Source: Taenia hydatigena (taxonomy: Eukaryota > Platyhelminthes > Cestoda > Cyclophyllidea > Taeniidae). Taken from it: 64,000 nucleotides of DNA. The notes beneath the pieces were generated by a model, which did no database searches, was not told where the DNA came from, and worked only from the letters and a program-made list of their open reading frames with translations. Each line of letters starts with the position of its first letter. Position 1 is the stretch's first letter. Location: positions 20,005,098 to 20,069,097 of the forward strand of contig JADWOT020000001.1 of assembly GCA_036345935.2 (NCBI GenBank). The letters are read 5' to 3'. Position numbers and translations under genes: made by a program. Shown one piece after another: positions 44,557-56,080 of the stretch.

Positions 44557-45498
44557 ACGTGATTTAACGCGCACTGAGTTGAAACATCCAATGTCATTTG
44601 TCATAGTGAGTGGAAGATGAACGACGCTGACATGAATTGGCGTTAATTTGCGCACCCGTTTGTGTGCAATCAATGTCATTGCAGCATTGGTCAAGACATT
44701 TCCACTGCTGCCGCTGCAGCTGCTGCTGCTGCACATCGCACAGTGCTTGGTTCGACACACGCCATCAAGGCTTTTCATATTGCATGGCTGGATAGAGATA
44801 GCTGGATTGACGACCTGCGATTGCGTGACAATGAATGACACCCTGTCCGTTGGCAGTTGGCAGTTCTCTTCTGGTGGTGATGTGATGACGCCGTCTTGCT
44901 CATCCCGCATCTTCTTGAACTTCCACCCAAATGGGAAGTGGGTGAAATCAAGTAGGTGGCGAACTCGCTTTGCTGATGATGTGCGCAACTCGGAGACTTG
45001 TGCGTCAGTGCTGTCTGTAGCGTGAGAGTCGGTAGGTGGTGCACAACGTGGCTTGGGCGAACGGAGGGTGGTAGGGGAGGCGAAGGTGCGAGACTTTGTG
45101 TCGTTTCTTTTCCCTGACCGTAGACGCAGTCGCCAGGGCCTCCTGCATGCATTGTGCTGATGTGAGCGTGGTTGTGGTTGCAGCTGTGGATGTGGAGGTG
45201 ACTTCGGCCTTGTTGCTGCTGCTGCTGTTGGTGATGATGATGATGACGGCTTCTTCAAGTGTGCTTTTGAAGAAGTGTTGACTGAGGGATTGACGCGCGA
45301 CTTGGTCGCCCGAGTCCTGGTGCTGCGTGAACACTCGAGGAGGGGAAAGCGTGAGGCTAGAGCGGAGTATCGTCTGCTTCCATTCCCGTCATTTGGTGGC
45401 ACATTCGTAATGGGCGGGCATGTGGATACATTTGATGATCGTGCGCAACCCTTGACGTCCTTTTTCGCTGTTCTGCATTGCTTGTGTTGGCGATTCAT
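44089..45498 (-). CDS. Long basic ORF with a histone H2A-like region (469 aa, copy 2)
   Basis: Uninterrupted from ATG at 45496-45498 (MNRQHKQCRTAKKD) to the stop at 44089. It aligns end to end with the 472-aa ORF at 15785-17203, and the length differences are in-frame: a shorter Ala/Ser tract near residue 95 and small changes in a Ser/Cys-rich run near residue 260. It shares the H2A-like landmarks (VVHLPL, AMEFTCE, RVAQHI, TAIILRTPP). Keeping a 470-codon frame with only whole-codon indels in two diverged copies suggests either coding constraint or recent duplication. Same caveats on the histone assignment. Confidence 0.45.
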   Translation of the reverse strand: MNRQHKQCRTAKKDVKGCARSSNVSTCPPITNVPPNDGNGSRRYSALASRFPLLECSRSTRTRATKSRVNPSVNTSSKAHLKKPSSSSSPTAAAATRPKSPPHPQLQPQPRSHQHNACRRPWRLRLRSGKRNDTKSRTFASPTTLRSPKPRCAPPTDSHATDSTDAQVSELRTSSAKRVRHLLDFTHFPFGWKFKKMRDEQDGVITSPPEENCQLPTDRVSFIVTQSQVVNPAISIQPCNMKSLDGVCRTKHCAMCSSSSCSGSSGNVLTNAAMTLIAHKRVRKLTPIHVSVVHLPLTMTNDIGCFNSVRVKSRAMEFTCEVVQDFASLLSILTFERLQRVAQHIVRQHTCSSVACSRDVSFYTAIILRTPPDHIGSEMAPIERYDAPTRSPSRQCEMPPKRTSAPTSPYVPVEEDSGDCETPGKPAIAQPEAVSTPNPHDTLQRIRKLRSILRIDAWLHSLRVNEDAQ

Positions 45499-45533
45499 GA
45501 TGCGTGATGCGTAGCAAATTCACTTCAAATGCC

Positions 45534-45606
45534 GTCACGTGTGGGTTATTGACTCACACGTGAACTTGATGCACTTCATTGGTGCTGCAGAATGGGTCAC
45601 GTGATT
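45534..45606 (-). promoter_or_regulatory. Three CACGTG E-boxes upstream of ORF copy 2
   Basis: CACGTG at 45536-45541, 45557-45562 and 45598-45603, with nearly the same spacing from the ATG as in copy 1 at 17241-17312. Candidate bHLH binding sites; function is inferred. Confidence 0.4.
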
Positions 45607-45925
45607 TGCGATTGCCTTGTTCCTTCATTTGTGTAAATGAGGCACCAATTTGTGGTTTTGGATGATTTGGATGAGCAGCAGTCGCTCACATTTCACATAG
45701 TTATCTGCAATGTAGGTGACCAATATTGGACGGTGTTGGCAGTTGGATGTTGAACATCTTTCTCTGCCAATGCCAATGCTTAAGCGTAAGTGTCCGATCG
45801 CAACGCCACCTGTGAACTGTCAGTCTGTTATTGAAGTGGCCAGTAACACCCTCAACCAGAGAGTGGATTGTCCTTAGCTTTCTTTCCTCGTTTTGCTCAA
45901 GTCAAGTCGGTAAGTCATTGGCATA

Positions 45926-47018
45926 GAAACACGTTGTGGAATCGAGGCCATCGTGAGCGATGCTTCCTTGCAGCACATCCCATCAGCCCAAATCGGTACT
46001 CTCACACTTCACACCATAGCAACAATGGTTTCTTGCACTGCTCAATAAGTGTACGAAAGCAATTCATTCAATGTCGTTTTCGCAGTCCACTGGTAATAGT
46101 GTCGTTGGATGACCTACGACATAGTAGAATATCCTACATGAAGCTTCACTTGACGCCACGGCATGCGTGAAGGAAGACGTGTGGGTGGAATGCTGACCTA
46201 GTTGTTTGGGGTTACTGCCACCGAAAGCGCAGGACATACCCATCTGGTTTGGGTTGTAGAAATTGCCTTTGAGGAAAGTAGGCGTCCACCAATTGGTAGT
46301 TAATTACTAACGAGAACATCACCACACTCCAAAGTGCCTCTTAGTTGACGAGCGTGTGGATAGGGGAAGAAGGCGTAAATGGCGATGTGAACTCGAGCGT
46401 CTGTACCATCACACAAATAGGATATCAACAGCCAACAGTTGACGAAAGCGTTGCAACTACCCAATGTGCACATTAATAGAGTGATAAGAAATAATGGCAG
46501 TCTTACCAGTGAACAGAGACCTTTGAGTTGCACTCGCCTCAAACACCCACAACAGTAGCTACTCTTCCCCTCCCATCGCCTCCACTTTCCACTGACGATA
46601 TCATCATTCTCTGCTAACAGTAGCGCAGACGAGCAGTGAAGAAGGGCAGGAGGGTAATCTCTGAAAAGGAAGGAAGGAAAAGTAGAGGTGATGGAGTCAC
46701 ATGAATTGCCTCTTTCTAAGTGGCATCGCTTATTCTACTAAGAACAGAAAATGTGTACCATGATGTCCCTAGGTGTGGGGAAGACAGCCGTGATAGACGC
46801 AGGTTGAGACTCGCCATCATCGCGAAGCCACATCCAACCTCGTTTTTGCTGTTTCGCATCAATTCACATCCACGTCATTCATCTTGCAGGCATCACTTAG
46901 AGTCCTTTCCAGATCCTTGTACGTCATTTGTGGAAGCTCGTCCTCCCTCGACGTCGGTATTTTACGCTGCTTCACTGATCTGCTTCGATGTACATTGCGT
47001 TTCATTTCAATGGATCAA
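45926..47018 (+). repeat. 1.09-kb inverted repeat, left arm
   Basis: Reverse complement of 53502-54594, and exactly equal in length. Few differences are visible. Short frames (46300-46542 minus; 46720-47052 plus) are open in both arms but unrecognised. Confidence 0.85.
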
Positions 47019-47179
47019 GTCCTTTCTTGTACGTGGGAAGTGGTCCACGTAGGGGCAATCCCCTTTATTATTATGCGATTCTCCTCGTTGCACCATCAGG
47101 ACGTGGATTGTGTGGAAGAGGAAGAAGGATGCCCAGTACATCCCACTGCCACTAGGTCGAGAGGCAAAACACATGGGAC

Positions 47180-47490
47180 GTAAGTAGCCAACAAATCATG
47201 CAAATATAATGTGTATTTGGTATGTTGAAAGATAAAGTGACTCGGAAGCCTATTCCATTGGCCAAAGTAATTCGTAAACTATTCCCTACTTGCCTTTCTT
47301 CTTCCTTTCCCAATCAAGCACCCATTCGCTGTGCAACAATGGAAAATAACGTCCATCCCCTAGGCGTCATAGTGAGCTGCATTACGTTACATTTTATTTC
47401 AGGTTTAAAAAATAGCACAAATGTACATCCAAGAAGGAGTTGAAAAAGGTCACTAATGATGAAAGGCAGTAAAACGAGGGAAGACGGAGC
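47180..47490 (+). repeat. Fragment of the composite element
   Basis: The stretch from GGGACGTAAGTAGCC to AAGGCAGTAAAACGAGG matches about 659-1050 with a deletion of some 50 bp near 740-810. Confidence 0.6.
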
Positions 47491-47542
47491 TACACGAAAT
47501 ACCGTACTCTAATTGTTGTTTCCTGCTTGGGAAACAACTGGA

Positions 47543-48282
47543 CAATATGTAGAATATTGCGCTTACTGGGGAAGAAGGCCTCCGTAATAGCCTCATTCCG
47601 TCACTTGGCAGCGGCACCGTGAGGCCACATTCCACCTCGCTTTTTGGGCGAGAGAAACTGGGCTTGATTTGGCGTTCTCTTTCCATCCAAACCCGATATT
47701 CTTGCCATCAATGTGTCTTGACGTGCTCAGAGAGGAGAAATCGTCAATAGCATGCGGTGTTCTCGTCTCTTCCCTCCTTCTCTTGCTAACCACACCAAGA
47801 CAGAAAGCAGCTGCGAGATCCACAGTTCCTAGTTTGCAACAATGAGTGGCTGGATTTGTTAATGGAGTATTCCATGCAGCTATTTTCATCGGCACGTTGG
47901 ACAATAGAGCTTTGAAGTCTCATCGTGAAGGCGTGGTGAGAGGTTGGTTAATGAAGAGGCCAGATTTCCAGATAATTCCTTCCTTTTGAAGAGGTGCGTA
48001 TAGTGCGAGTTTTAAACATGGAGGAAGATTGCACTAAGACGAGAACATTAAATGGAGAAGTCATGGAGGTTTGCGAATTCATTCTCTAGCTGTGGCATTC
48101 GGGAAGAAAGAATATATAACGATTTTAACAGATCCCCAAATGCATCAAGATCTGCAATAATAGCGATGACGCTGCTTTTAAGCAACGGTAGCAAGAAATG
48201 GACTTGCATTGCTATCACCGAACCACCGAACATGAAGTCCAAACAGAGGTTGTCTCCGTTGTGGCCCAATGATCGCACGCAC
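47543..48282 (-). repeat. 740-bp block, inverted copy of 30795-31534
   Basis: Equal in length to its partner. On the plus strand the frame at 48052 (MEKSWRFANSF) is open into the adjoining B-block fragment. Confidence 0.8.
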
Positions 48283-48299
48283 CATCCATCAGCACCTGC

Positions 48300-48545
48300 G
48301 GGTTTTCTTCGTCGCCGCGGACTGAAGACACTGCATGAATCAAGGTGCCTCACCGAGTCCACAACGCGGGGCACGTGAGTCGTGTGAAGGCAGAAGCACT
48401 TGAGAAATCACGAGAAACAAGCAATACAACATGCAACTTGGCAACGACTCGGCAGACGAAGTGCAGATGCTGACTCCAGATGGCATTGCAGAAGCATGGA
48501 ATACAGTCCATGCCATGCAACTCAAAATCCTCATTAATGTAGCCT
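48300..48545 (+). pseudogene. Decayed block B exon junction
   Basis: Plus-strand match to the exon 1 end, intron and exon 2 start of the B gene. The donor GTGAGT (48368 on) is kept, but the acceptor is CAACTTGG instead of CAACTTAG, so splicing would fail. Homology ends at about 48540, where block S starts. Confidence 0.5.
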
Positions 48546-48912
48546 GCCATTTGTAAGAACAGAAGAACTTGCTACAATGCATTTTGGTTCAAGTGATTTT
48601 GCAACAACGAATGCTGCCTACTTTCTTCCTTATGTTGCTTTCGACGGTGCAGGTTCGCAACGAGTGGTTCTACCGGCAATCCCCTCTGACCGTTACACAT
48701 TACAAAGAGCTACAGCTTTCAGAGAGCATTGTTTTGCATGTCCAAACGAGATCCAATACCTGCATTGCAATTAAAGGGAATGCCAAACTCTCGCGTTGCT
48801 TGAGCCTACTAATTCTGCTTTCTTGGAACATTTTAAAGCTATGTTAGGCCACTCAAAGCAGCTGGCACCAAATCAACCTCACAGGCCTTCACTGCAATTG
48901 CCTGGCAGCTTT
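48546..48912 (-). repeat. Repeat block S, partial copy
   Basis: Matches 8740-9110 with more substitutions than other copies. It joins a histone-like ORF fragment at 48920. Confidence 0.6.
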
Positions 48913-49002
48913 CCAAAGTATGCCCCACAGCTGCCCTACCACCATCCATTCACCTCCACCAATGGTTGGAGGTGATGACAGCCCTCACTGCACCACTAGT
49001 CC

Positions 49003-49370
49003 TCACTGCGCGTCTTCGTTCAGCCGAAGTGAATGCAGCCATGCGTCGATTCGGAGAATGCTGCGCAGCTTTCTGATGCGTTGCAGTGTATCGTGTGGAT
49101 TTGGTGTTGACACTGCTTCTGGCTGTGCAATGGCAGGCTTGCCAGGTGTCTCACAATCGCCACTGTCCCCCTTCACTGGCATGTAGGGTGATGTGGGAGC
49201 AGATGTCCTCTTGGGCGGCATTTCACACTGTCGTGATGGCGAGCGGGTGGGCGCATCGTAGTGCTCAACTGGTGCCATTTCGCTACCAACGTGATCAGGT
49301 GGTGTGCGTAGGATTACAGCTGTATAGAAGGAAACACCTTGAGAACAAGCAACACTGCTGCAGGTTTGCA
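49003..49370 (-). pseudogene. Truncated histone-like ORF, inverted copy
   Basis: Minus-strand codons corresponding to the C-terminal 120 or so residues (CSSVACSQGV through LRLNEDAQ and the stop). The upstream part breaks at CTGCAGGTTTGCAGC. A piece of composite element (about 49440-49525, reverse complement of roughly 930-1000) follows. Confidence 0.55.
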
Positions 49371-49525
49371 GCACGTTCACGCCCGCTATTTTTCCTGCAT
49401 CAATCCTGGCCAGACGTTAGTTGACATTGACATCATCAGTGACTGTTGCCCTATCCTTCTTGGTTGCATATTTGTGCTATTCCAAACCTAAAATAAAATT
49501 TAACGTAATGCAGCTCACTATGACG

Positions 49526-52500
49526 TTATTTAAAGGTACCGCTGTTTGAACCGCAACCCTGATTAACTGTTTTGGAAGATGGTAGGTATTCGCCTAATGT
49601 AATAAGGGAAAAGTTAGGTGCAACTAAATAGGCTGTAGGTTTTCCATTCTACAGAAAAGACGTGAAAACTAAGAATACAACACTAAGGGCGAGATAAAAA
49701 ACACACCTTAATGGAGTACATTCCTGTTAAGGTCTGCATAGATGTGGACGGTATTCTTCTCATGAAATGAAAAGACCATATGAATAAAACTGAAAGATGC
49801 ACAAGCTAGTGCTTTCGGGTTGTTAGATTCTACCAAACTAACAGTCCATCATCTCAAGTACTTTGGCACAAACAGGTATATTATCACTAACAGATTACCT
49901 GTTCGGAGAATGTTCTCCTGTTGAATAGTGGCTGAACAAGGAATAGGTTCCACTGAAATCATGAAAGCATGATTCGTTAGAAGGTGAGCACATCAAAAGT
50001 GTCTTTTATTGCTAATTCTGGTCATGCCAGCTAAGAGGTCTCCCAATGTCATCAAAACTGCAATCAACTACCCTCTTAATGGTCTAGAGATAAAACTAAA
50101 CATGGAAGGATACATAAACCTACATTTGATTGGACAAAGTCGTTTTGATAACGACTTCCCAAACACTTTACCAATCAAACTGTGTTTGCAGTTCGACATT
50201 TTGTCCGTCAAATTAGTGTTTTTAACTAATTTCCTTGTATCTTCGAACGTCTCAGTGGAGCAATGAAGCGATCCACTCCCTACTGCACAGTTGTCGTCCC
50301 TCTGATCGCAAACCAGCGCACTTATTAACTGAGACCACGCGTTAATCACTCGTTGTGTGGCAAATCAATTTCTGATCAATCGATAAATCAATAGACTGGC
50401 GACTCGTGATTCGCTCTGCCGTCGCTGGCTGCACATTTTCTCACTCTCATCTGCTCCGCTGCTCACTAGCAGGCGGTTGTAGAGAGACACGATGTAATCG
50501 CTTGTTTGGCTTGAGGAGCATTGAGGTCGTGGATTTGACCTCATGGATTGCACACAACTCCTGCTTTGTTTAATGTGGCCTGCCAATCAGTGCACGATTG
50601 AAAAGACTGAATTTTGCTTTTTTGCATCATCAAAGTGCTCCACTTGGCAGTACTTTGCCGAATATTTCTAGCGCCATCTTATCTGTTGTTTGATCAGCCT
50701 TCGTCGGTGCTTTTTCATATTTATCTGGTGTCAGCAAATTTACTCTGCCTGCCGAGCCGCTGGAGACTTTTACATGCTATAATAATTTCTTTTCCTTGTG
50801 TTTGCTCAAACGCGTCTCTCTTCACACGGCTCACGTGCTCCACGTCGGGCAATGAGCGAGGACCATGCAAGGAGCGCAGATGCACTAGATGTACAGTCAT
50901 TTGACGAAAGCGGAAACAGCACTTGTTTGTTTGCAGGCTTCTCAACGAACCTGGAGGTTACGATGCCACAGGATCATTTCGTGATGCATTTGTGGAGTGA
51001 TGATGGCATACTGAGTTTGATAAAACCATTAAAGTTCTTTCTTTTTTGATACACATTGCTTGCAAACGAAACCGCGATTTATCACAGCTTTTCCGTACAA
51101 TGCGCTTGTGCTAATACGATTCTGCCTGCCAATGCTCTCCACATTGTCATCACTTGCCTTTGCATTGGCAGTGCCTTTTGCAAAGAAATTCACTTTCTCT
51201 TTGCAGCACGATTAAAATGAAATTGATGGACTAAGGACGAAACTGGATTTACCTGGGCATGGATGGAGGAGGTTTAGGACTTCGTGTTCTTTACATTCAA
51301 CTATTTCGACTGTTGGACATGGCATGTTCCTTCATTCTGAAGTTGATTGCGACTGTAAGTTGATGAGCGGATCCATCAACACGACTTAGGTTTCGGTAAA
51401 TGCCACCATCCCAGTATGCGTTTTAGTACTTTTTATTGGCTCCGGCGAGGACACGATGTCCCACATGCCTTGCTACTTCCTGTATTTTCCTCACGCGTGT
51501 ATCTTCAATGTTTACATCTCAGTAGTGGAAATTGAGAGAAAGCTAATAAATTGATTCATTTTAATGCAGCAGAATGTAAACCCTTCAGCTCCAGGCACCT
51601 CTTTAAACCGATAGAGCTGTCCAGCGATTTCAGTTAGTTGGGGTCTTTGCTAAACACGATATGTTCTTCTAGTTATGCCTTTGGTACCAGGTACTCTGCA
51701 ATTAATAAATGACTGCTCTGTTCAATGGCAAACTTTGCGATGCTTTTAGGATGAGAGATGAGACGTCAGCGATACATCGTACAAATGACCGACACAAGTA
51801 GGGATCCTTCACGTCTGTGCCTTTAAAGTCTACCCTTATTGCTGGAAAATGGAAAAGACAAATTTGGTGTACTTTTTTAATGCAAACGAATGCAGGACCT
51901 TTTGTTTTTACTAGATTTACTGCTAAAGGGGCAGAAGGAACAAGAAACACTCTAAAGATTGCGGCAGTTGCTATCACCCGAATTCTACGTATTTCTTATG
52001 TTCGTTTTGGTCCGTTTATTGGGCTTATTGCGGGCAGTCTAGATAGCAGTGACATAGAATTGGCACTTGTTATAAGTAGCAGCACATTTAAGGAAGCCTT
52101 TAGTTGCATGCCATCTTATAGTAGACAAATCGGCAAATGGATGACTGTCTCCTTCTTTCCTCCGTCCCAATATGTGTAACAATTCATCTGCCGGACACTC
52201 GCCCGTAAGGAGAACCTGAAGAAAACTCTCCTTATGCAGAAACAGGTAGGCTATCAGTAGGTACTACCTTCTGCAAGACTTACTCTGTAGATACGATAAT
52301 ATCACTTGCATTTTCATTTTCCCTTTGTCTGAGCATTTGAGCTTCGCGTTGAGTCCAGTTGAGGACCACAGTAGCAAATTTGTCATGACACAGAACCATT
52401 CCATGCGCCACAACTGTAAGTGGATTTTAGTAGAGCCACACAGAGGATGTGGCGGACTGGCAGCGTGGATGGAGCTAGTCAACCATCTATGTATTAGGGC

Positions 52501-53501
52501 ATGGACGATTGAAAGTAACATTCTGCCTTCTTTAAACAGTCGATTTGGATCCTTCCTCACAAGACCTCTCTCCATTTTCCACGTAGGTAGTAGATGGTTG
52601 AACTGACGTTTAATATGAGACTTGAGGCAAAAGCTAACAAAGGCATACCCATGAATTGATGAAGACTACAGCGTAACACCTTTGTGACACCTGGCAAAGG
52701 TAGTCAGTTCTAGTGGCACATATGTGTGACGATGGTAGCGGATACATAACCCATTTCATTTAAAAATTTCCTGTGTAACACTTTAGATTTCAGTGGCAGC
52801 GTTGGCAATTTTACTGCTGAGCCTGAACCGGTTCGATCTACTTTTATCCTCTTCTTCCTTGTCTAGTTCGCGATATTTAGTAGAAGGATTGTGTGAACAG
52901 AAACCATTGCTCCTGACTCTCCCCCTACTCATTCGAGAACCTTTTCTTCGCCTAAAAAAGATAAGTAAATTTGACCCTATAGAGCTTGAATCATTCTTGA
53001 TTATGCTGCATTTTATTAAGATTTCAGATAGTGTTAAATACAGCCAAGAGAGGTGCGAAAGTACTTACGGAATGAAGGGAGGAAAGGGGAAGAGAGGGAA
53101 CGAGAGAAATGCATGGTAAACTATTTGTCAGGTGGATGTGTAGGATGGTTTAAACTGAGGTATGTTATTTGTCAAAAAACTCCGCGAAAATTGTTACATC
53201 TTTTCCAAATCAGGTAAGAATGCTATTCGGGCGAAACGTGCCGCTAACAGCAACATTAGTAATGAAGGTCGTTTTTGCGGGTTTTTCCAATTTCTCGAAG
53301 GGTTTGCTTGTCCCTTGGCTAAGTCCGTGTTCATTTGCCGATTAAAGTTGTCTTGCACCTTTGGAAATCAGCGTCCATTTAGGCACCACCATAAAGCTGG
53401 CATTGCTCGCAACTACAGCCTGCTCCTTTGCATCCACCGTCAGAGCCATTCTGGAGTTTATGTCCGGTTAGCAAAATTCACAAGCTCATAAGTAAGCTCA
53501 G
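49526..53501 (+). repeat. 3.9-kb segmental duplication, copy 2
   Basis: Direct copy of 31626-35542 with a 59-bp insertion near 49680-49735. The ends coincide with the composite element fragment on the left and the 1.09-kb inverted repeat on the right. Confidence 0.9.
51829..53345 (+). CDS. Multi-exon gene candidate, duplication copy 2
   Basis: Exon positions are those of copy 1 plus 17959: 51829-52171, 52334-52415, 52794-53060, 53160-53213 and 53251-53345. All frames and splice sites listed for copy 1 are retained. A visible change is glycine to serine in the intron-proximal region after exon 3 (AAGGTACTT becomes AAAGTACTT, so the donor is preceded by A instead of G). Function unknown. Confidence 0.4.
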
Positions 53502-54594
53502 TTGATCCATCGAAATGAAACGCAATGTACATCGAAGCAGATCATTGAAGCAGCGTAAAATATCGACGTCGAGGGAGGACGAGCTTCCACAAATGACGTA
53601 CAAGGATCTGGAAAGGACTCTAAGTGATGCCTGCAAGATGAATGACGTGGATGTGAATTGATGCGAAACAGCAAAAACGAGGTTGGATGTGGCTTCACGA
53701 TGATGGCGAGTCTCAACCTGCGTCTATCACGGCTGTCTTCCCCACACCTAGGGACATCATGGTACACATTTTCTGTTCTTAGTAGAATAAGCGATGCCAC
53801 TTAGAAAGAGGCAATTCATGTGACTCCATCACCTCTACTTTTCCTTCCTTCCTTTTCAGAGATTACCCTCCTGCCCTTCTTCACTGCTCGTCTGCGCTAC
53901 TGTTAGCAGAGAATGATGATATCGTCAGTGGAAAGTGGAGGCGATGGGAGGGGAAGAGTAGCTACTGTTGTGGGTGTTTGAGGCGAGTGCAACTCAAAGG
54001 TCTCTGTTCACTGGTAAGACTGCCATTATTTCTTATCACTCTATTAATGTGCACATTGGGTAGTTGCAACGCTTTCGTCAACTGTTGGCTGTTGATATCC
54101 TATTTGTGTGATGGTGCAGACGCTCGAGTTCACATCGCCATTTACGCCTTCTTCCCCTATCCACACGCTCGTCAACTAAGAGGCACTTTGGAGTGTGGTG
54201 ATGTTCTCGTTAGTAATTAACTACCAATTGGTGGACGCCTACTTTCCTCAAAGGCAATTTCTACAACCCAAACCAGATGGGTATGTCCTGCGCTTTCGGT
54301 GGCAGTAACCCTAAACAACTAGGTCAGCATTCCACCCACACGTCTTCCTTCACGCATGCCGTGGTGTCAAGTGAAGCTTCATGTAGGATATTCTACTATG
54401 TCGTAGGTCATCCAACGACACTATTACCAGTGGACTGCGAAAACGACATTGAATGAATTGCTTTCGTACACTTATTGAGCAGTGCAAGAAACCATTGTTG
54501 CTGTGGTGTGAAGTGTGAGAGTACCGATTTGGGCTGATGGGATGTGCTGCAAGGAAGCATCGCTCACGATGGCCTCGATTCCACAACGTGTTTC
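53502..54594 (-). repeat. 1.09-kb inverted repeat, right arm
   Basis: Partner of 45926-47018, abutting the end of the 3.9-kb duplication without any gap. Sequence from 54600 to 55290 has only a short (ACATT)n run near 54928-54945 and no recognised gene. Confidence 0.85.
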
Positions 54595-55294
54595 AGTTTC
54601 TTTACTGGCCTCCCACTATAAGTAGTTAAATGAGTTGATGATTCCTGTGCCTTTGGTCATTTCCTCACAATACACAGGAGGGAATGCGAGTGTCTAAGTC
54701 GCCAAGGCAAGATTGGCCAACATCAATGAGTCCATCAACAACTCTGCGTGCTTAATAGTGTTGCAAGCTCCTCCCCAACTGACGTTACATGTTAACACTT
54801 GGAAGTATTTTATGTGTTTGGAGCAAGAAACCGAGTGCAACTGTCCACTTCTTGCCTCTACACTTTCCAAAGGCCGTGGTCGTATTTCTCATGCTCCAAT
54901 TTCAAGTAATTTGTGTTAGATCATCACGTTACATTACATTACATTAAGTACTGCAATCGTGAACTCGCTATTCGGATGAGGGAAGTAAGGAATACACAAC
55001 GAAATTGTCTTTACAATCTTCCAGCGTCAGTCTATTGCTCCCAGTTCAGTCTACACAGATGCTAGGCTCAAAGAGTGCACGCATTTTCCTTCAGATGAGG
55101 AACAGACCGCTTATATCCTCACTGACCTCTCCGCCACACACTACACGAAATGTTAGACAACGCATTGGCGAGGATTGGATGCAGGAATGATCAACGAAAC
55201 TAATGTTGCCAAATAAAAAGAACAAGAATTGGAGGCTATTACTGGAACACTAACTACGAAGTGCTGCAAGAAATCTGCCTTCTAGAGATCCGAC

Positions 55295-55618
55295 ATGCAT
55301 CAAGTTGCAAGGCGAATTATGCGTTCCTTTGTAGCGGCAAGAGGGCTTAGCTCGTATAAACCTTCCATGTTCTATAAAGTGTTCAACTCGTCGATAACAC
55401 CGCATGTAGAGCAGATCACCTTGTTATATTCGCAATTGTGTTCTGTAGCACCCTCAGAGTCACCTCAATCCCCAACGCGAAACTTAATGGCCACAAAATC
55501 TCACAGCAAACGCTCACGTAAAGGGCATCCCCAGCCTACAACCCTAAATACGATGCAATTAGTGGACTTCAACGAACCGACAGAGATCCAGATGAGGCAA
55601 GCGAAACTGCACACTTAA
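55295..55618 (+). CDS. 107-codon ORF, unknown
   Basis: ATG at 55295 (MHQVARRIMRSFVAARG) to TAA at 55618, with a basic stretch (KSHSKRSRKGHPQP). An isolated frame of this length can occur by chance. No introns, signals or relatives were identified. Confidence 0.2.
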   Translation: MHQVARRIMRSFVAARGLSSYKPSMFYKVFNSSITPHVEQITLLYSQLCSVAPSESPQSPTRNLMATKSHSKRSRKGHPQPTTLNTMQLVDFNEPTEIQMRQAKLHT

Positions 55619-55780
55619 ACATTAGTATGCACAAAAATAGTTCGTAATCGCAGTTAAGCTGGTAAAACTAATTTCTTATTGTGAAGATGTGGACCATCGT
55701 TTTTAAAGATTTATTTGACGCTGCGTGATTTGTAAATAGTTAAATATTTCGAGTGCTTTTTCTGCGCTGACTGAAACGCC

Positions 55781-56080
55781 TCATTTTCGTCCACCTTTGT
55801 TGAAATATTCCAAAGCATAATCTAATGCTTGATGCATTCTTTGAGCTTTCACAAATGCTCGAAGCCAAAGTGTAGCCTTTGGAGTGTAGCAGGAATACTG
55901 ATTTTGTAGTACTTTGTTTGCTTGTACTAGCGGTTTTTGGTCAGGGTCACAGGGGTGCCCATCTGGGCGTAGCTGCGTAGGCTGGCCTCCGGGCCATGCC
56001 AGCAGCTTATTTCCCTCTGTCGTTGAATGTGTATATTCTACTCTAGTATTCTGCCTTTTCTTTGCCATTGAGGGAGCCAT
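55781..56080 (-). CDS. 99-codon ORF with a repeated peptide, unknown
   Basis: Minus strand from an ATG near 56080 (MAPSMAKKRQNTRVEY). The segment LWLRAFVKAQRMHQAL has a relative at about 58010-58080 on the minus strand (LWLRAFSRAHRMHQAM), so this stretch is a dispersed element or exon remnant. From 56100 to 58000 no convincing gene was seen. Confidence 0.2.
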   Translation of the reverse strand: MAPSMAKKRQNTRVEYTHSTTEGNKLLAWPGGQPTQLRPDGHPCDPDQKPLVQANKVLQNQYSCYTPKATLWLRAFVKAQRMHQALDYALEYFNKGGRK

